Source: Trueperaceae bacterium (GTDB taxonomy: Bacteria; Deinococcota; Deinococci; Deinococcales; Trueperaceae). From it: a DNA stretch of 40,343 bases. Position 1 is the stretch's first letter. The number at the start of each line of letters is the position of its first letter. Location: positions 1 to 40,343 of the forward strand of contig JAVLCF010000005.1 of NCBI GenBank assembly GCA_031581195.1, written 5' to 3'. A program made the position numbers and the translations under genes. This document shows, one piece after another, positions 17,729-25,058 of this stretch. Under the pieces are notes generated by a model, which saw only the letters and a program-made list of their open reading frames with translations, was not told the origin of the DNA and ran no database searches.

Positions 17729-18601
17729 TCAGGCGCCCGGCATCGCGACGTACGGACCCGCCTCGTCCTCCCCGACGTGCGCGATCCGGCGGGCGCGCAG
17801 CAGCGACGCGAGCGACGCCAGCAACGCCCCGCGTACGAAGCGCTCCGCGTCGGGCGGCACCGCCCCGTACAGGGTCGCCTGCAGGGCGTCCAACGTCGTC
17901 GGCTCCGCGAGGGTGCGCACGATCGCTTCGAGGCGCGCCCGACGGTGCGCCGCCGCCGCGTCGAGCGCGGCGGCGGGATCGTCGATCGCGTCGCCGTGCG
18001 CCGGCCCCAGGATCCGGGGGCCGCGCGCCCGGATCCGCGCGAGGCTCGCCAGGTAGGCGTCGACGTCCCCGTGCGGGGTCCCCACCCAGGCGCCACCGCG
18101 CCCCGTCAACAGGTCGCCGACCAACAGCGCGCCGTTCGCGTCCGCCTCCTCCGCCGCGTCGGTCTCGACGGCGAACGCCAGGTGGCCGGGCGCGTGCCCG
18201 GGCGTGTGCAGGGCCCGGACGCGGCGCCCGGCGAGCGGCAGCGCCCGCGCGTCCCCCGTGGGGACCGCCCGCACGCCCGAGGGCAGGCGGTCCGCTTCGG
18301 CCGGGTGGACGTGGACCGGGACGTCCCCGAGCCGCGCGAGCAGCGCAGGGAGGCCGGCGACGTGGTCGGGGTGCGTGTGCGTGAGGGCGACGCGGTCGAC
18401 GTCGGTCGCGCCGCGCGCCGCCGCCCACGCCAGCAACGCGTCGGCGTCGGCGGGGTCGCGGAAGCCGGGATCGATCAGCAGGCCGCGCCCGCCGTACGTG
18501 ATCAGGCCGGACCAGGTCGCGTCGAAGGGGGGGAGGGTGTCGCTCGGGAGGGCGCGCTGCCAGAGGCCGCTCGCGAGGCGGCGCTCACCTCCCGCGCTCA
18601 C
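17729..18601 (-). CDS. metallo-beta-lactamase-fold hydrolase
   Basis: Predicted 290 residues. The dinuclear metal motif THTHPDHVAGL gives His75, His77, Asp79 and His80; further ligands are in HTPGHAPGHLAF and LVGDLLTG, and GPAHGD lies later. The C-terminal 80 residues look like the winged-helix extension of LACTB2-type proteins (LEAIVRTLAEPTTLDALQATLYG), a group that includes endoribonucleases and hydroxyacylglutathione-hydrolase-like enzymes. The substrate cannot be assigned. GTG 18601 overlaps the PfkB kinase stop by 4 nt (GTGA), so it is translated with that kinase; no other start codon fits behind the internal GGAGGTGAG. Confidence 0.88.
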   Translation of the reverse strand: MSAGGERRLASGLWQRALPSDTLPPFDATWSGLITYGGRGLLIDPGFRDPADADALLAWAAARGATDVDRVALTHTHPDHVAGLPALLARLGDVPVHVHPAEADRLPSGVRAVPTGDARALPLAGRRVRALHTPGHAPGHLAFAVETDAAEEADANGALLVGDLLTGRGGAWVGTPHGDVDAYLASLARIRARGPRILGPAHGDAIDDPAAALDAAAAHRRARLEAIVRTLAEPTTLDALQATLYGAVPPDAERFVRGALLASLASLLRARRIAHVGEDEAGPYVAMPGA

Positions 18602-19542
18602 CCGTCCGGCAACGCCAACGCGCGCGCTTCGCGACGCAACGTCGCGGCGTCGAGGTCGCGGCGTTGCGCCCCGATCTCGGTCGTGTTCCACGCCCCCGCG
18701 ACGTTCCCGAACGCCGCCGCCTCGAGGAGGTCGTACCCCAGGACCGTCGCGTGCGCGAAGGCGGCGGTGTAGTAGTCGCCCGCGCCGGTCGTGTCGACGA
18801 CCCCCTCGATCTCGTACGGATCCACGAGCTCCGAGCGGTCGGGCGTGATGACGATCGAGCCCATCTCGCCGACCTTCACCACGAGGTGGTCGATGCCGTG
18901 CCCCGCGAGGCCCGACACCGCCTCGGAGATGCTGGACGTGCCGGTGAGGGCGAACAGTTCCTTTTCGTTCATGAGCAGGTGGTCGACCTTGCGTACCAGG
19001 CCGATGAGGCGGCCCTGGAGGGCGTTCACCGCCCCGGTCCCCATGTCGACGAACGTCGTGGCGCCCGCCGCCGCCGCCATCTCGAGCGCCTTGACGGCGT
19101 AGTCGCGCTGCGGTCCCCCGACGAGGCTGTAGGCGCTCATGACCAGGCCGTCGAGCCCCTCGAACGTCGCTTCGCTCAACGCGCTGGCGTCGAGCTCGCG
19201 GCTGGCGCCGACCGCCGTCACCATCGTGCGTTGCGTGTCCGGGGTGACGAGGATCGTGACGCTACTGGTTTGACGGTCGTCGTCGACCTGGATCAGGTCG
19301 CTCGACACCCCCGCGGCGCGGACGTTCGCGAGTGCCAGCTCGGAGAACGGCCCGGTCCCGACGCGCGTCGCGATGCGCACGTCGTGCCCCAACCGCGCGA
19401 GGGCGGTCGCCAGGGTGCCGCCGGCCCCGCCGGGCTCCATGACGGCCCGCGTCGCGGTGGTCTCGCCGCCCGGCTCGGGGACCGCGTCCACGAAGTACAT
19501 TTGGTCGACGGTCGCGTCCCCGACGACGAGGAGGTCAGCCAT
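18598..19542 (-). CDS. PfkB-family carbohydrate/nucleoside kinase
   Basis: Predicted 314 residues, ribokinase fold. The N-terminal signature LVVGDATVDQMYFVDAVPEP, the di-Gly segment EPGGAGGTLATALARLG, NEKELFALTG, and the C-terminal PfkB signature DTTGAGDYYTAAFAHA with catalytic base Asp256 are all present. Family members phosphorylate ribose, fructose, adenosine, pseudouridine and others; the substrate is not readable from sequence. ATG 19542 has GGAAGGG upstream and its own -10 box at 19590-19595, so it is expressed apart from rsmA. The coupled downstream gene is a metallo-beta-lactamase-fold hydrolase. A pseudouridine kinase role for the psuG pathway is conceivable but unproven. Confidence 0.9.
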   Translation of the reverse strand: MADLLVVGDATVDQMYFVDAVPEPGGETTATRAVMEPGGAGGTLATALARLGHDVRIATRVGTGPFSELALANVRAAGVSSDLIQVDDDRQTSSVTILVTPDTQRTMVTAVGASRELDASALSEATFEGLDGLVMSAYSLVGGPQRDYAVKALEMAAAAGATTFVDMGTGAVNALQGRLIGLVRKVDHLLMNEKELFALTGTSSISEAVSGLAGHGIDHLVVKVGEMGSIVITPDRSELVDPYEIEGVVDTTGAGDYYTAAFAHATVLGYDLLEAAAFGNVAGAWNTTEIGAQRRDLDAATLRREARALALPDG

Positions 19543-19589
19543 GGTGCCCTTCCGCCGGCGTCGGCCGGCCACGTGACGTTGCGCACGAG

Positions 19590-19595
19590 AGGATA
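19590..19595 (-). promoter_or_regulatory. -10 box (TATCCT) for the PfkB-hydrolase operon
   Basis: On the minus strand TATCCT lies 47 nt before ATG 19542, in the 88-nt gap after rsmA. The leader has room for the observed Shine-Dalgarno sequence. Confidence 0.45.
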
Positions 19596-19630
19596 GCCCG
19601 GCGGCCGGGGGGCTGTCGACGGACCCCGCG

Positions 19631-20491
19631 TCAGGCGCCCCCCGGCGCCGTGCCGTCCGCCGCCTCGAGCGGCGGCAGACGCCCGGCGAACGTCCGCCAG
19701 GTGGCCAGGTCGAGCACCTCGGCGCGCACCTGCGCGTCGAGCCCCTCGGCCGCCAGGGCGGCGTCGACCGCGGCGCCGTCCAGGCCCGCCGCCACCAGGT
19801 TCTTGCGGAGGGTCTTGCGGCGGTGCCGGAAGCCGGCCCGCACCAACGCGAACGTCGCGGGGTCGGGCCCGACGCCGGGCCGCGGGTCGAGACGCAGGAT
19901 CGAGCTCGTCACCTTCGGGGGCGGCAGGAACGCGCCGGGCGCGACGTCGCGCACGATGCGCGCCTCGGCGTAGTGGCGACACAGCAGGCTGAACGCCCCG
20001 AAGTTCGGCTCGCCCGGGGCCGCCACGATCCGTTCGGCCACCTCGCGCTGGACGAGCACCGCGATGCGGGCGTAGCGGCCCGACGCCAACGCCGCGGCGA
20101 GGACGGCGGTCGCGACCTGGTAGGGGAGGTTGGCGATCAGGTGCGCCCCCTCCGGCATCGTGGCGTGATCGAAGGCGACCGCGTCGGCGCGGCGCACCTC
20201 GACGTTCGGCGCGTCCCCGACGACCTCCTCGAGGGCGGGCAGGAGCCGCGCGTCGAGCTCGAGGGCGAGGACGTGCACGTCGCGTGCGGCGAGCTCCGCC
20301 GTCAACGCGCCGAGCCCGGGCCCGACCTCGAGGACGTGCGTGCCGGGCGGGGGATCCGCGGCGTCCGCGACGGCGCGCAGCGCGGCGCGGTCGACGAGGA
20401 AGTTCTGGCCGTAGCGTTTGTCGGGCGACAGCCCGTGGCGGGCGAGGAGCGCCCGAACGTCGCGGGCGGAGCCCAGGTCGGGTCGGCTCAC
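19631..20491 (-). CDS. rsmA: 16S rRNA dimethyladenosine transferase RsmA/KsgA
   Basis: Predicted 286 residues. It dimethylates two adjacent adenosines near the 3' end of 16S rRNA (A1518 and A1519 in E. coli numbering) as a late step and checkpoint of 30S assembly. Seen: KRYGQNFLVD, the SAM-binding VLEVGPGLGALT (residues 53-64), the catalytic NLPY at 121-124, and FLPPPKVTSSILRL with FRHRRKTLRKNL in the C-terminal domain. GTG 20491 overlaps the carD stop by 4 nt (GTGA), so it is translated from the carD transcript. Confidence 0.97.
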   Translation of the reverse strand: MSRPDLGSARDVRALLARHGLSPDKRYGQNFLVDRAALRAVADAADPPPGTHVLEVGPGLGALTAELAARDVHVLALELDARLLPALEEVVGDAPNVEVRRADAVAFDHATMPEGAHLIANLPYQVATAVLAAALASGRYARIAVLVQREVAERIVAAPGEPNFGAFSLLCRHYAEARIVRDVAPGAFLPPPKVTSSILRLDPRPGVGPDPATFALVRAGFRHRRKTLRKNLVAAGLDGAAVDAALAAEGLDAQVRAEVLDLATWRTFAGRLPPLEAADGTAPGGA

Positions 20492-20979
20492 GCCTCGCGG
20501 CGGGCGAGCACCGCGTCGAGGCGGGCGGCGGCCTCGTCGAGGGACGCCCCGGACGCGACCGCGAACTCCCCGACGAGGCGGGCCTTGGCGGCCTCGAGCA
20601 GGTCGCGTTCGGTGGAGGCGAGCCCCTTCTCGCGGTCGCGGTGCGTCAGGGTCCCCACGAGGCGCGCCAGGGCGTAGGCGTCGCCGCCGTCGAGGATCTC
20701 GCGTTCGGCGCGGTGGCGCGGCGGCCAGGCGTTCGGGAGGCGCGTCTCTTCGCGCAGCAGGACGTCCTCGAGGCGCGCGAGTTCGCTGGCGTCCACGGCG
20801 GCGCGCAGCCCCACCGCCTCGACCTTCGCGAGGGGCACGAGCATCTCCATGCCGCCCCGGACGAACCCGATCTTCAGATACGTGTGGCGCTCGCCGAGCA
20901 CGTCGCGGGTCTCGACGTCCAGGACCGTGCCGGCGCCTTGCGCGGGGTACACGACGGCGTCGCCGACCTCGAAGTTCAC
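20488..20979 (-). CDS. carD: CarD-family RNA polymerase-binding regulator
   Basis: Predicted 163 residues, full length for a CarD. It begins with the RNA-polymerase-interaction domain (NFEVGDAVVYPAQGAGTVLDVE), followed by MLVPLAKVEAVGLR and an all-helical DNA-binding domain with the PPRHRAEREIL basic segment. In mycobacteria and Thermus, CarD stabilises open promoter complexes and sets rRNA output. GTG 20979 lies 6 nt after a TACCTT box, so the gene is leaderless; the longer frame would read through the promoter. Coupling to rsmA ties a transcription regulator of rRNA to an rRNA-modifying enzyme. Confidence 0.94.
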   Translation of the reverse strand: MNFEVGDAVVYPAQGAGTVLDVETRDVLGERHTYLKIGFVRGGMEMLVPLAKVEAVGLRAAVDASELARLEDVLLREETRLPNAWPPRHRAEREILDGGDAYALARLVGTLTHRDREKGLASTERDLLEAAKARLVGEFAVASGASLDEAAARLDAVLARREA

Positions 20980-20985
20980 GCCGGG

Positions 20986-20991
20986 AAGGTA
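20986..20991 (-). promoter_or_regulatory. -10 box (TACCTT) for carD-rsmA
   Basis: On the minus strand GGTACCTT ends 6 nt before the carD GTG at 20979. A leaderless transcript is predicted. Confidence 0.55.
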
Positions 20992-21025
20992 CCACGGCGC
21001 GGGTGCGCGCCCCGTGCGCGTCCGG

Positions 21026-21031
21026 TACAGT
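21026..21031 (+). promoter_or_regulatory. -10 box (TACAGT) for osmC
   Basis: GGTACAGT lies 40 nt before ATG 21072. The leader contains GGAGGGAGA, so this promoter makes a conventional leadered mRNA, in contrast to the divergent carD. Confidence 0.5.
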
Positions 21032-21071
21032 CGCGACGTCCCGCGCACGTTCGCGGGCGGAGGGAGACCCC

Positions 21072-21497
21072 ATGCCGATCCGCAGCGGCCGCGCCACCTG
21101 GCGCGGCGACCTGAAGTCCGGACACGGACGCGTCGACGTCGAGAGCGGCACGTTCGACGCCGACTACTCGTTCCCCTCGCGCTTCGAGGCCGGGGAGGGC
21201 ACCAACCCCGAGGAGCTCCTCGGGGCGGCGCATGCCGCCTGCTTCGCGATGGCGCTCAGCAACCTGATGGCGGGGGAGGGGCATTCCCCGGAGCGCGTCT
21301 CCGCGGAGGCGCGGGTGCACCTGAGCACCGACGGTGGGGCGCACCTGGAGCGCATCGAGCTGGTGTGCGAGGCGGAGGTGCCCGACCTCGACGCCGACGC
21401 CTTCCGCGGCTACGCCGAACGGGCGAAGGAAAGCTGCCCGGTCAGCAAGGCGTTGGCGGCGACGCCGATCAGCCTCGAGGCGACCCTGCTGGATTGA
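21072..21497 (+). CDS. osmC: OsmC-type thiol peroxidase
   Basis: Predicted 141 residues, the OsmC rather than the longer Ohr-like pattern. It reduces organic hydroperoxides with two cysteines. Key residues are Arg37 and Glu39 (SRFEAGEGTNPEELLGAAHA), Cys57 (AACFAMALS) and Cys122 (SCPVSKAL), the expected pair. A strong Shine-Dalgarno sequence (GGAGGGAGA) precedes ATG 21072. The last 29 nt overlap the 3' end of the convergent ABC transporter gene. Confidence 0.95.
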   Translation: MPIRSGRATWRGDLKSGHGRVDVESGTFDADYSFPSRFEAGEGTNPEELLGAAHAACFAMALSNLMAGEGHSPERVSAEARVHLSTDGGAHLERIELVCEAEVPDLDADAFRGYAERAKESCPVSKALAATPISLEATLLD

Positions 21498-23388
21498 GGT
21501 CCGCGCCGGCCTCCGCCCCGTCGCGGGGGTCGGTCCGGAACTGCGTCTCGAACAGCGTCCGGTAGAGCCCCGTCCGCGCGACGAGGGCGTCGTGCGGCCC
21601 GAGCTGCACCAGGCGGCCGTCGTCGACGACGGCGATCCGGTCGGCTCCGCGGATGGTGGAGAGGCGGTGCGCGATCACGAGGCTCGTGCGTCCGCGCATG
21701 AGCACGTCGAGGGCCGCCTGGATGGCGGCCTCCGACTCCGCGTCCAGGCTGGAGGTCGCCTCGTCGAGCACGAGGACGGCGGGGTCCTCGAGCAACGCGC
21801 GGGCGATGGCGATGCGTTGGCGTTGCCCGCCGGACAGCCGCAGCCCGCGCTCCCCGACGACGGTGTCGAGGCCCTGCGGCAGCGCGTCGACGAAGCCGTC
21901 GGCGCGGGCCGCGACGAGCGCCTCGCGGACGTCGCCGGCGGTCGCGTCGGGGCGGGCGTAGCGCACGTTCTCGCGGACGCTGCCGGAGAACAGCTGCACC
22001 TCCTGCGGCACCAACCCCACCATGCCGCGGACGTCGCTCGGGGCGGCGTCGCGCACGTCGACGCCGCCCAGCCGCACGGAGCCGTACTGCGGATCGAAGA
22101 AGCGGGGGAGGAGCGATGCGAGGGTGCTCTTGCCGGCCCCGGACGGCCCCACGAGGGCGACGACCTCGCCCGGGGCGAGGGTGAGCGACACGCCGCGCAG
22201 GACCCACGGGTCGTCGTCCGCGGCGCCGTCCGCCGCACCGTCCGCCGCACCGTCCGCCGCACCGTCCACCGCGTCGCTCGGCCGCGCGAGGGCGGGCCCG
22301 TAGCGGAACCAGACGTCCTCGTAGCGGACCTCGGGCACGCCGCGGGGGAGGGACACCGGGGCGGCGGGGGCGGGCAGGTCGCTGGGTTCGTCGAGCAGGT
22401 CGAAGATGCGCCGCGACGCGCCGAGCCCCTCCTGGATCTGCGCGAACAACCCCGTGAAGCTCGCGACGGCGCCGGCGACGAACAGGGTGAGCAACAAGAA
22501 TGCGACCAGGTCGCCGGGCGCGAGGGTGCCGGCGAGTACCTCGCGTCCCCCGACCCAGAACACGAGCGTCACGGCGGCCGACATCGCGAGGATGACGGTG
22601 GGGACGAACACGGCGCGCACCGCGACGCGGCGCAGGGCGAGGCGCCAGGCGGCGTCCACGCCGCCGGCGTAGCGCGCCCGCTCGACGTCCTCGGCGACGG
22701 ACGCCTGCACGACGCGGACGTTGGCGATCGCCTCCTCGGCGTCGGCGTTGGCGTCCGCGACGCGGTCCTGGAAGTCGCGGGAGAGGCGCCGGAGGCGCCG
22801 CGCGAAGAAGGCGCCGGCGAGGATGACGGGGGGCAGGACCGCGAGCATGACGACCGTCAGGCGGGCGTTGACGACGAGCAGGGCGGCCGCCCCCCCGAGC
22901 AGGGTGACGCCCTGGTTCACCGCCTGCGCGAGGGCGGTGGAGACGAGGCCCTGCACCGTCGCGACGTCGCTGGTGAGGCGGCTGGTGATCTCGCCGGTCT
23001 TGCGGCGCAGAAAGAACGCCGGCGCCAACCCCATGAGGTGGTCGAAGACGGTCGTGCGCAGCGTCGCGACGACGCGCTCCCCGATGCGTCCGAGGAGGTA
23101 GACGCGAACGAAGTTGAAGGCGGCCTGCAGGGCGAACAGGCCGAGCAGGATCGCGGCGATGCGGCCGGGGGCGGGCCCGCCGGCCGCGGGGGCGTCGCCG
23201 GCGAACGCGGTGTTGAACAGGTCGCGGGCGAGCAGCGGGAAGGCGATCTGCACGCCGCTCGCGAGGAAGGTCGCGGCGAGGGCGGCGGCGAGGGCGGCGC
23301 GGTGGGGCGCGAGGAACGCCGCGAGGCGGCGCAGGTGGGCGAGGTCGACCCGGCCGCCGGACGGCGGCGCGTCGCTGCGGGGGCGCAT
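21469..23388 (-). CDS. MsbA/LmrA-like ABC exporter (fused membrane and ATPase domains)
   Basis: Predicted 639 residues: a six-helix membrane domain (about 20-320), a linker, and a nucleotide-binding domain (about 360-600). Walker A is GPSGAGKST (near 415), the signature is LSGGQRQRIAIARAL (near 520), and Walker B is AVLVLDEATSSLDAE. It should work as a dimer exporting lipids or drugs; the substrate is unknown. The linker contains a (DGAA)n repeat coded by four 12-nt units at 22225-22272. ATG 23388 lies 6 nt after a TACCCT box, making it leaderless. The 3' end overlaps osmC by 29 nt on the opposite strand. Confidence 0.93.
   Translation of the reverse strand: MRPRSDAPPSGGRVDLAHLRRLAAFLAPHRAALAAALAATFLASGVQIAFPLLARDLFNTAFAGDAPAAGGPAPGRIAAILLGLFALQAAFNFVRVYLLGRIGERVVATLRTTVFDHLMGLAPAFFLRRKTGEITSRLTSDVATVQGLVSTALAQAVNQGVTLLGGAAALLVVNARLTVVMLAVLPPVILAGAFFARRLRRLSRDFQDRVADANADAEEAIANVRVVQASVAEDVERARYAGGVDAAWRLALRRVAVRAVFVPTVILAMSAAVTLVFWVGGREVLAGTLAPGDLVAFLLLTLFVAGAVASFTGLFAQIQEGLGASRRIFDLLDEPSDLPAPAAPVSLPRGVPEVRYEDVWFRYGPALARPSDAVDGAADGAADGAADGAADDDPWVLRGVSLTLAPGEVVALVGPSGAGKSTLASLLPRFFDPQYGSVRLGGVDVRDAAPSDVRGMVGLVPQEVQLFSGSVRENVRYARPDATAGDVREALVAARADGFVDALPQGLDTVVGERGLRLSGGQRQRIAIARALLEDPAVLVLDEATSSLDAESEAAIQAALDVLMRGRTSLVIAHRLSTIRGADRIAVVDDGRLVQLGPHDALVARTGLYRTLFETQFRTDPRDGAEAGADLNPAGSPRG
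22225..22272. repeat. 12-nt tandem repeat, four units
   Basis: Four units close to ACCGTCCGCCGC run head to tail inside the ABC exporter gene. Unit 1 starts with G and unit 4 has one A substitution. On the coding strand they give repeated Asp-Gly-Ala-Ala in the linker between the membrane and ATPase domains. Confidence 0.9.
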
Positions 23389-23394
23389 GGGGGG

Positions 23395-23400
23395 AGGGTA
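23395..23400 (-). promoter_or_regulatory. -10 box (TACCCT) for the ABC exporter
   Basis: On the minus strand TACCCT ends 6 nt before ATG 23388. A leaderless transcript is predicted. Confidence 0.55.
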
Positions 23401-23479
23401 TCCGACCCGCGTCGCGGCGCCGGTCGCGGGGCGCGGGTGGGGTGACGTGCGGATGCCGCGCCGGCGCAAAAGCGTGTGG

Positions 23480-23485
23480 TACCCT
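23480..23485 (+). promoter_or_regulatory. -10 box (TACCCT) for the sugar-transport operon
   Basis: GGTACCCT lies 94 nt before the binding-protein ATG. The leader holds an imperfect 10-bp inverted repeat (23514-23536) and the Shine-Dalgarno sequence GGAAAGG (23564-23570). No TTGACA-like -35 is evident, which suits a regulated promoter. Confidence 0.45.
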
Positions 23486-23579
23486 ACGCCTACGCGCGAC
23501 GGAGAATTCGTGTCGGTGCCGGGCCTCCCGGGACCGCGAAGCGCCGTCGCGACGCCACTGCAAGGAAAGGGGATCGACC

Positions 23580-24941
23580 ATGATCACATCCACCCTCCGC
23601 CGCATTCTTCTCGCGCTCGGGGTCGTGGGCCTGCTCGGGTCCGCCGTCGCGCAGGACCTCGTCTTCCCGATCGGCGAGGACGACCGGTTCGACTGGGCCA
23701 GTCTGGAGCGCTTCGAGGCGCTGGACCTGACCGGGCAGACGATCGAGGTCTTCGGCCCCTGGCTGACGGTCGACGAGGAGCTCGTCAACAGCGTCTTCGC
23801 CTACTTCGAGCACGCGACCGGCGCCGAGATCGAGTACGCCGGCAGCGACAGCTTCGAGCAACAGATCGTGATCGACGTGCAGGCCGGCAGTCCGCCCGAC
23901 CTGGCGGTCTTCCCGCAGCCGGGCCTGGCCGCCGACCTGGCGTCGCAGGGCGCCCTCGAGCCGCTCGGGGCGTCGCTGGAGCAGTGGACGCGCGAGAACT
24001 ACGCCGCCGGCGACTCCTGGGTCGATCTCGGCACGTACGCCGGGGAGGACGGGGAAGAGGACTTCTACGGCTTCTTCTACAAGGTCGATGTCAAGAGCCT
24101 CGTCTGGTACTCCCCCGACAACTTCGCGGACGCCGGCTACGAGATCCCCGAAACCATGGAGGAACTCATCGCCCTGAGCGACCAGATCGTCGCGGACGGC
24201 GGGACGCCGTGGTGCATCGGTCTGGGGTCGGGCGACGCGACCGGCTGGCCGGCGACCGACTGGGTCGAGGACATCATGCTCCGGACGCAGGAGCCGAGCG
24301 TGTACGACCAGTGGGTCGAGCACGCCATCCCGTTCGACGACCCGCGCGTCGTGAACGCGATTCAGACCTTCGGGTCGTTCGCGAAGAACGACGCGTGGGT
24401 GCAGGGCGGCGCGCAGGGCGTCGCGTCGACCGACTTCCGCGACAGCCCGCAGGGCCTGTTCGACGTCCCGCCCGGGTGCTACATGCACCGCCAGGCGAGC
24501 TTCATCCCGTCGTTCTTCCCCGAGGACGCCGAGCTCGGGCTGGACGTGGACTTCTTCTACTTCCCGCCGTTCGAGGCGGAAGACCTCGGGCGTCCCGTTC
24601 TCGGGGCCGGCACGGTCTGGGGCATGACGGACGAGAACCCGGCCGCGCGCGAGCTTCTGGACTTCCTCACGACGCCGCTGGCGCACGAGATCTGGATGGC
24701 GCAGTCCGGCTTCCTCACGCCGCACTCCGGGGTGAACCTCGACGCGTACGCGAACGATACGCTGCGCGGCCAGGGCGAGATCCTGCGCAACGCCACGACG
24801 TTCCGCTTCGACGCCTCCGACCTGATGCCGGGCGCGATCGGTGCGGGCGCCTTCTGGACCGGCATGGTGGACTACGTCGGCGGCGAAAGCGCCGAAGAGG
24901 CGGCCGCCGGCATCGAAGAGGCGTGGCAGTCGCTCGAGTGA
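23580..24941 (+). CDS. sugar ABC transporter substrate-binding protein (AglE-like)
   Basis: Predicted 453 residues, a family-1 extracellular solute-binding protein. The N terminus is a signal peptide (ITSTLRRILLALGVVGLLG, cleavage likely after AVA at residue 24) without a lipobox Cys, so the protein is soluble in the periplasm. Body segments such as PDLAVFPQPGLAADLA, GFFYKVDVKSLVWYSPDNF, GTPWCIGLGSGDATGWPATDW and GAGTVWGMTDENPAA resemble alpha-glucoside binding proteins (AglE). ATG 23580 follows a GGAAAGG Shine-Dalgarno sequence. It is the first gene of a three-gene importer operon; a strong hairpin separates it from the permeases. Confidence 0.9.
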   Translation: MITSTLRRILLALGVVGLLGSAVAQDLVFPIGEDDRFDWASLERFEALDLTGQTIEVFGPWLTVDEELVNSVFAYFEHATGAEIEYAGSDSFEQQIVIDVQAGSPPDLAVFPQPGLAADLASQGALEPLGASLEQWTRENYAAGDSWVDLGTYAGEDGEEDFYGFFYKVDVKSLVWYSPDNFADAGYEIPETMEELIALSDQIVADGGTPWCIGLGSGDATGWPATDWVEDIMLRTQEPSVYDQWVEHAIPFDDPRVVNAIQTFGSFAKNDAWVQGGAQGVASTDFRDSPQGLFDVPPGCYMHRQASFIPSFFPEDAELGLDVDFFYFPPFEAEDLGRPVLGAGTVWGMTDENPAARELLDFLTTPLAHEIWMAQSGFLTPHSGVNLDAYANDTLRGQGEILRNATTFRFDASDLMPGAIGAGAFWTGMVDYVGGESAEEAAAGIEEAWQSLE

Positions 24942-24969
24942 CGCCGCGCGTCCCCTGAACGACGCCACG

Positions 24970-25003
24970 GTTCGGCGGAGCGGCTTCGGCCGCTCCGCCG
25001 AAC
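24970..25003 (+). terminator. intra-operon hairpin with UUCG tetraloop
   Basis: A perfect 15-bp stem (24970-24984 with 24989-25003) closes a C(TTCG)G loop, an unusually stable RNA hairpin. It sits between the binding-protein stop and the first permease. It probably limits read-through or protects the upstream mRNA 3' end, so that binding protein is made in excess of permease. Confidence 0.75.
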
Positions 25004-25058
25004 GCCATCCCCGCCCCGCCGGTGCGGGCGCGGGGGACCCGGAAACGAGGGGAAGCTC

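Noticed and set aside
22225-22272. Possible CRISPR-like repeat
   Set aside because: The 12-nt units abut with no spacers, lie in frame in a gene and encode a linker.
23514-23536. Riboswitch or operator in the sugar-operon leader
   Set aside because: A 10-bp inverted repeat with one mismatch and a 3-nt loop is present, but no conserved riboswitch core or known LacI-type site is recognisable.
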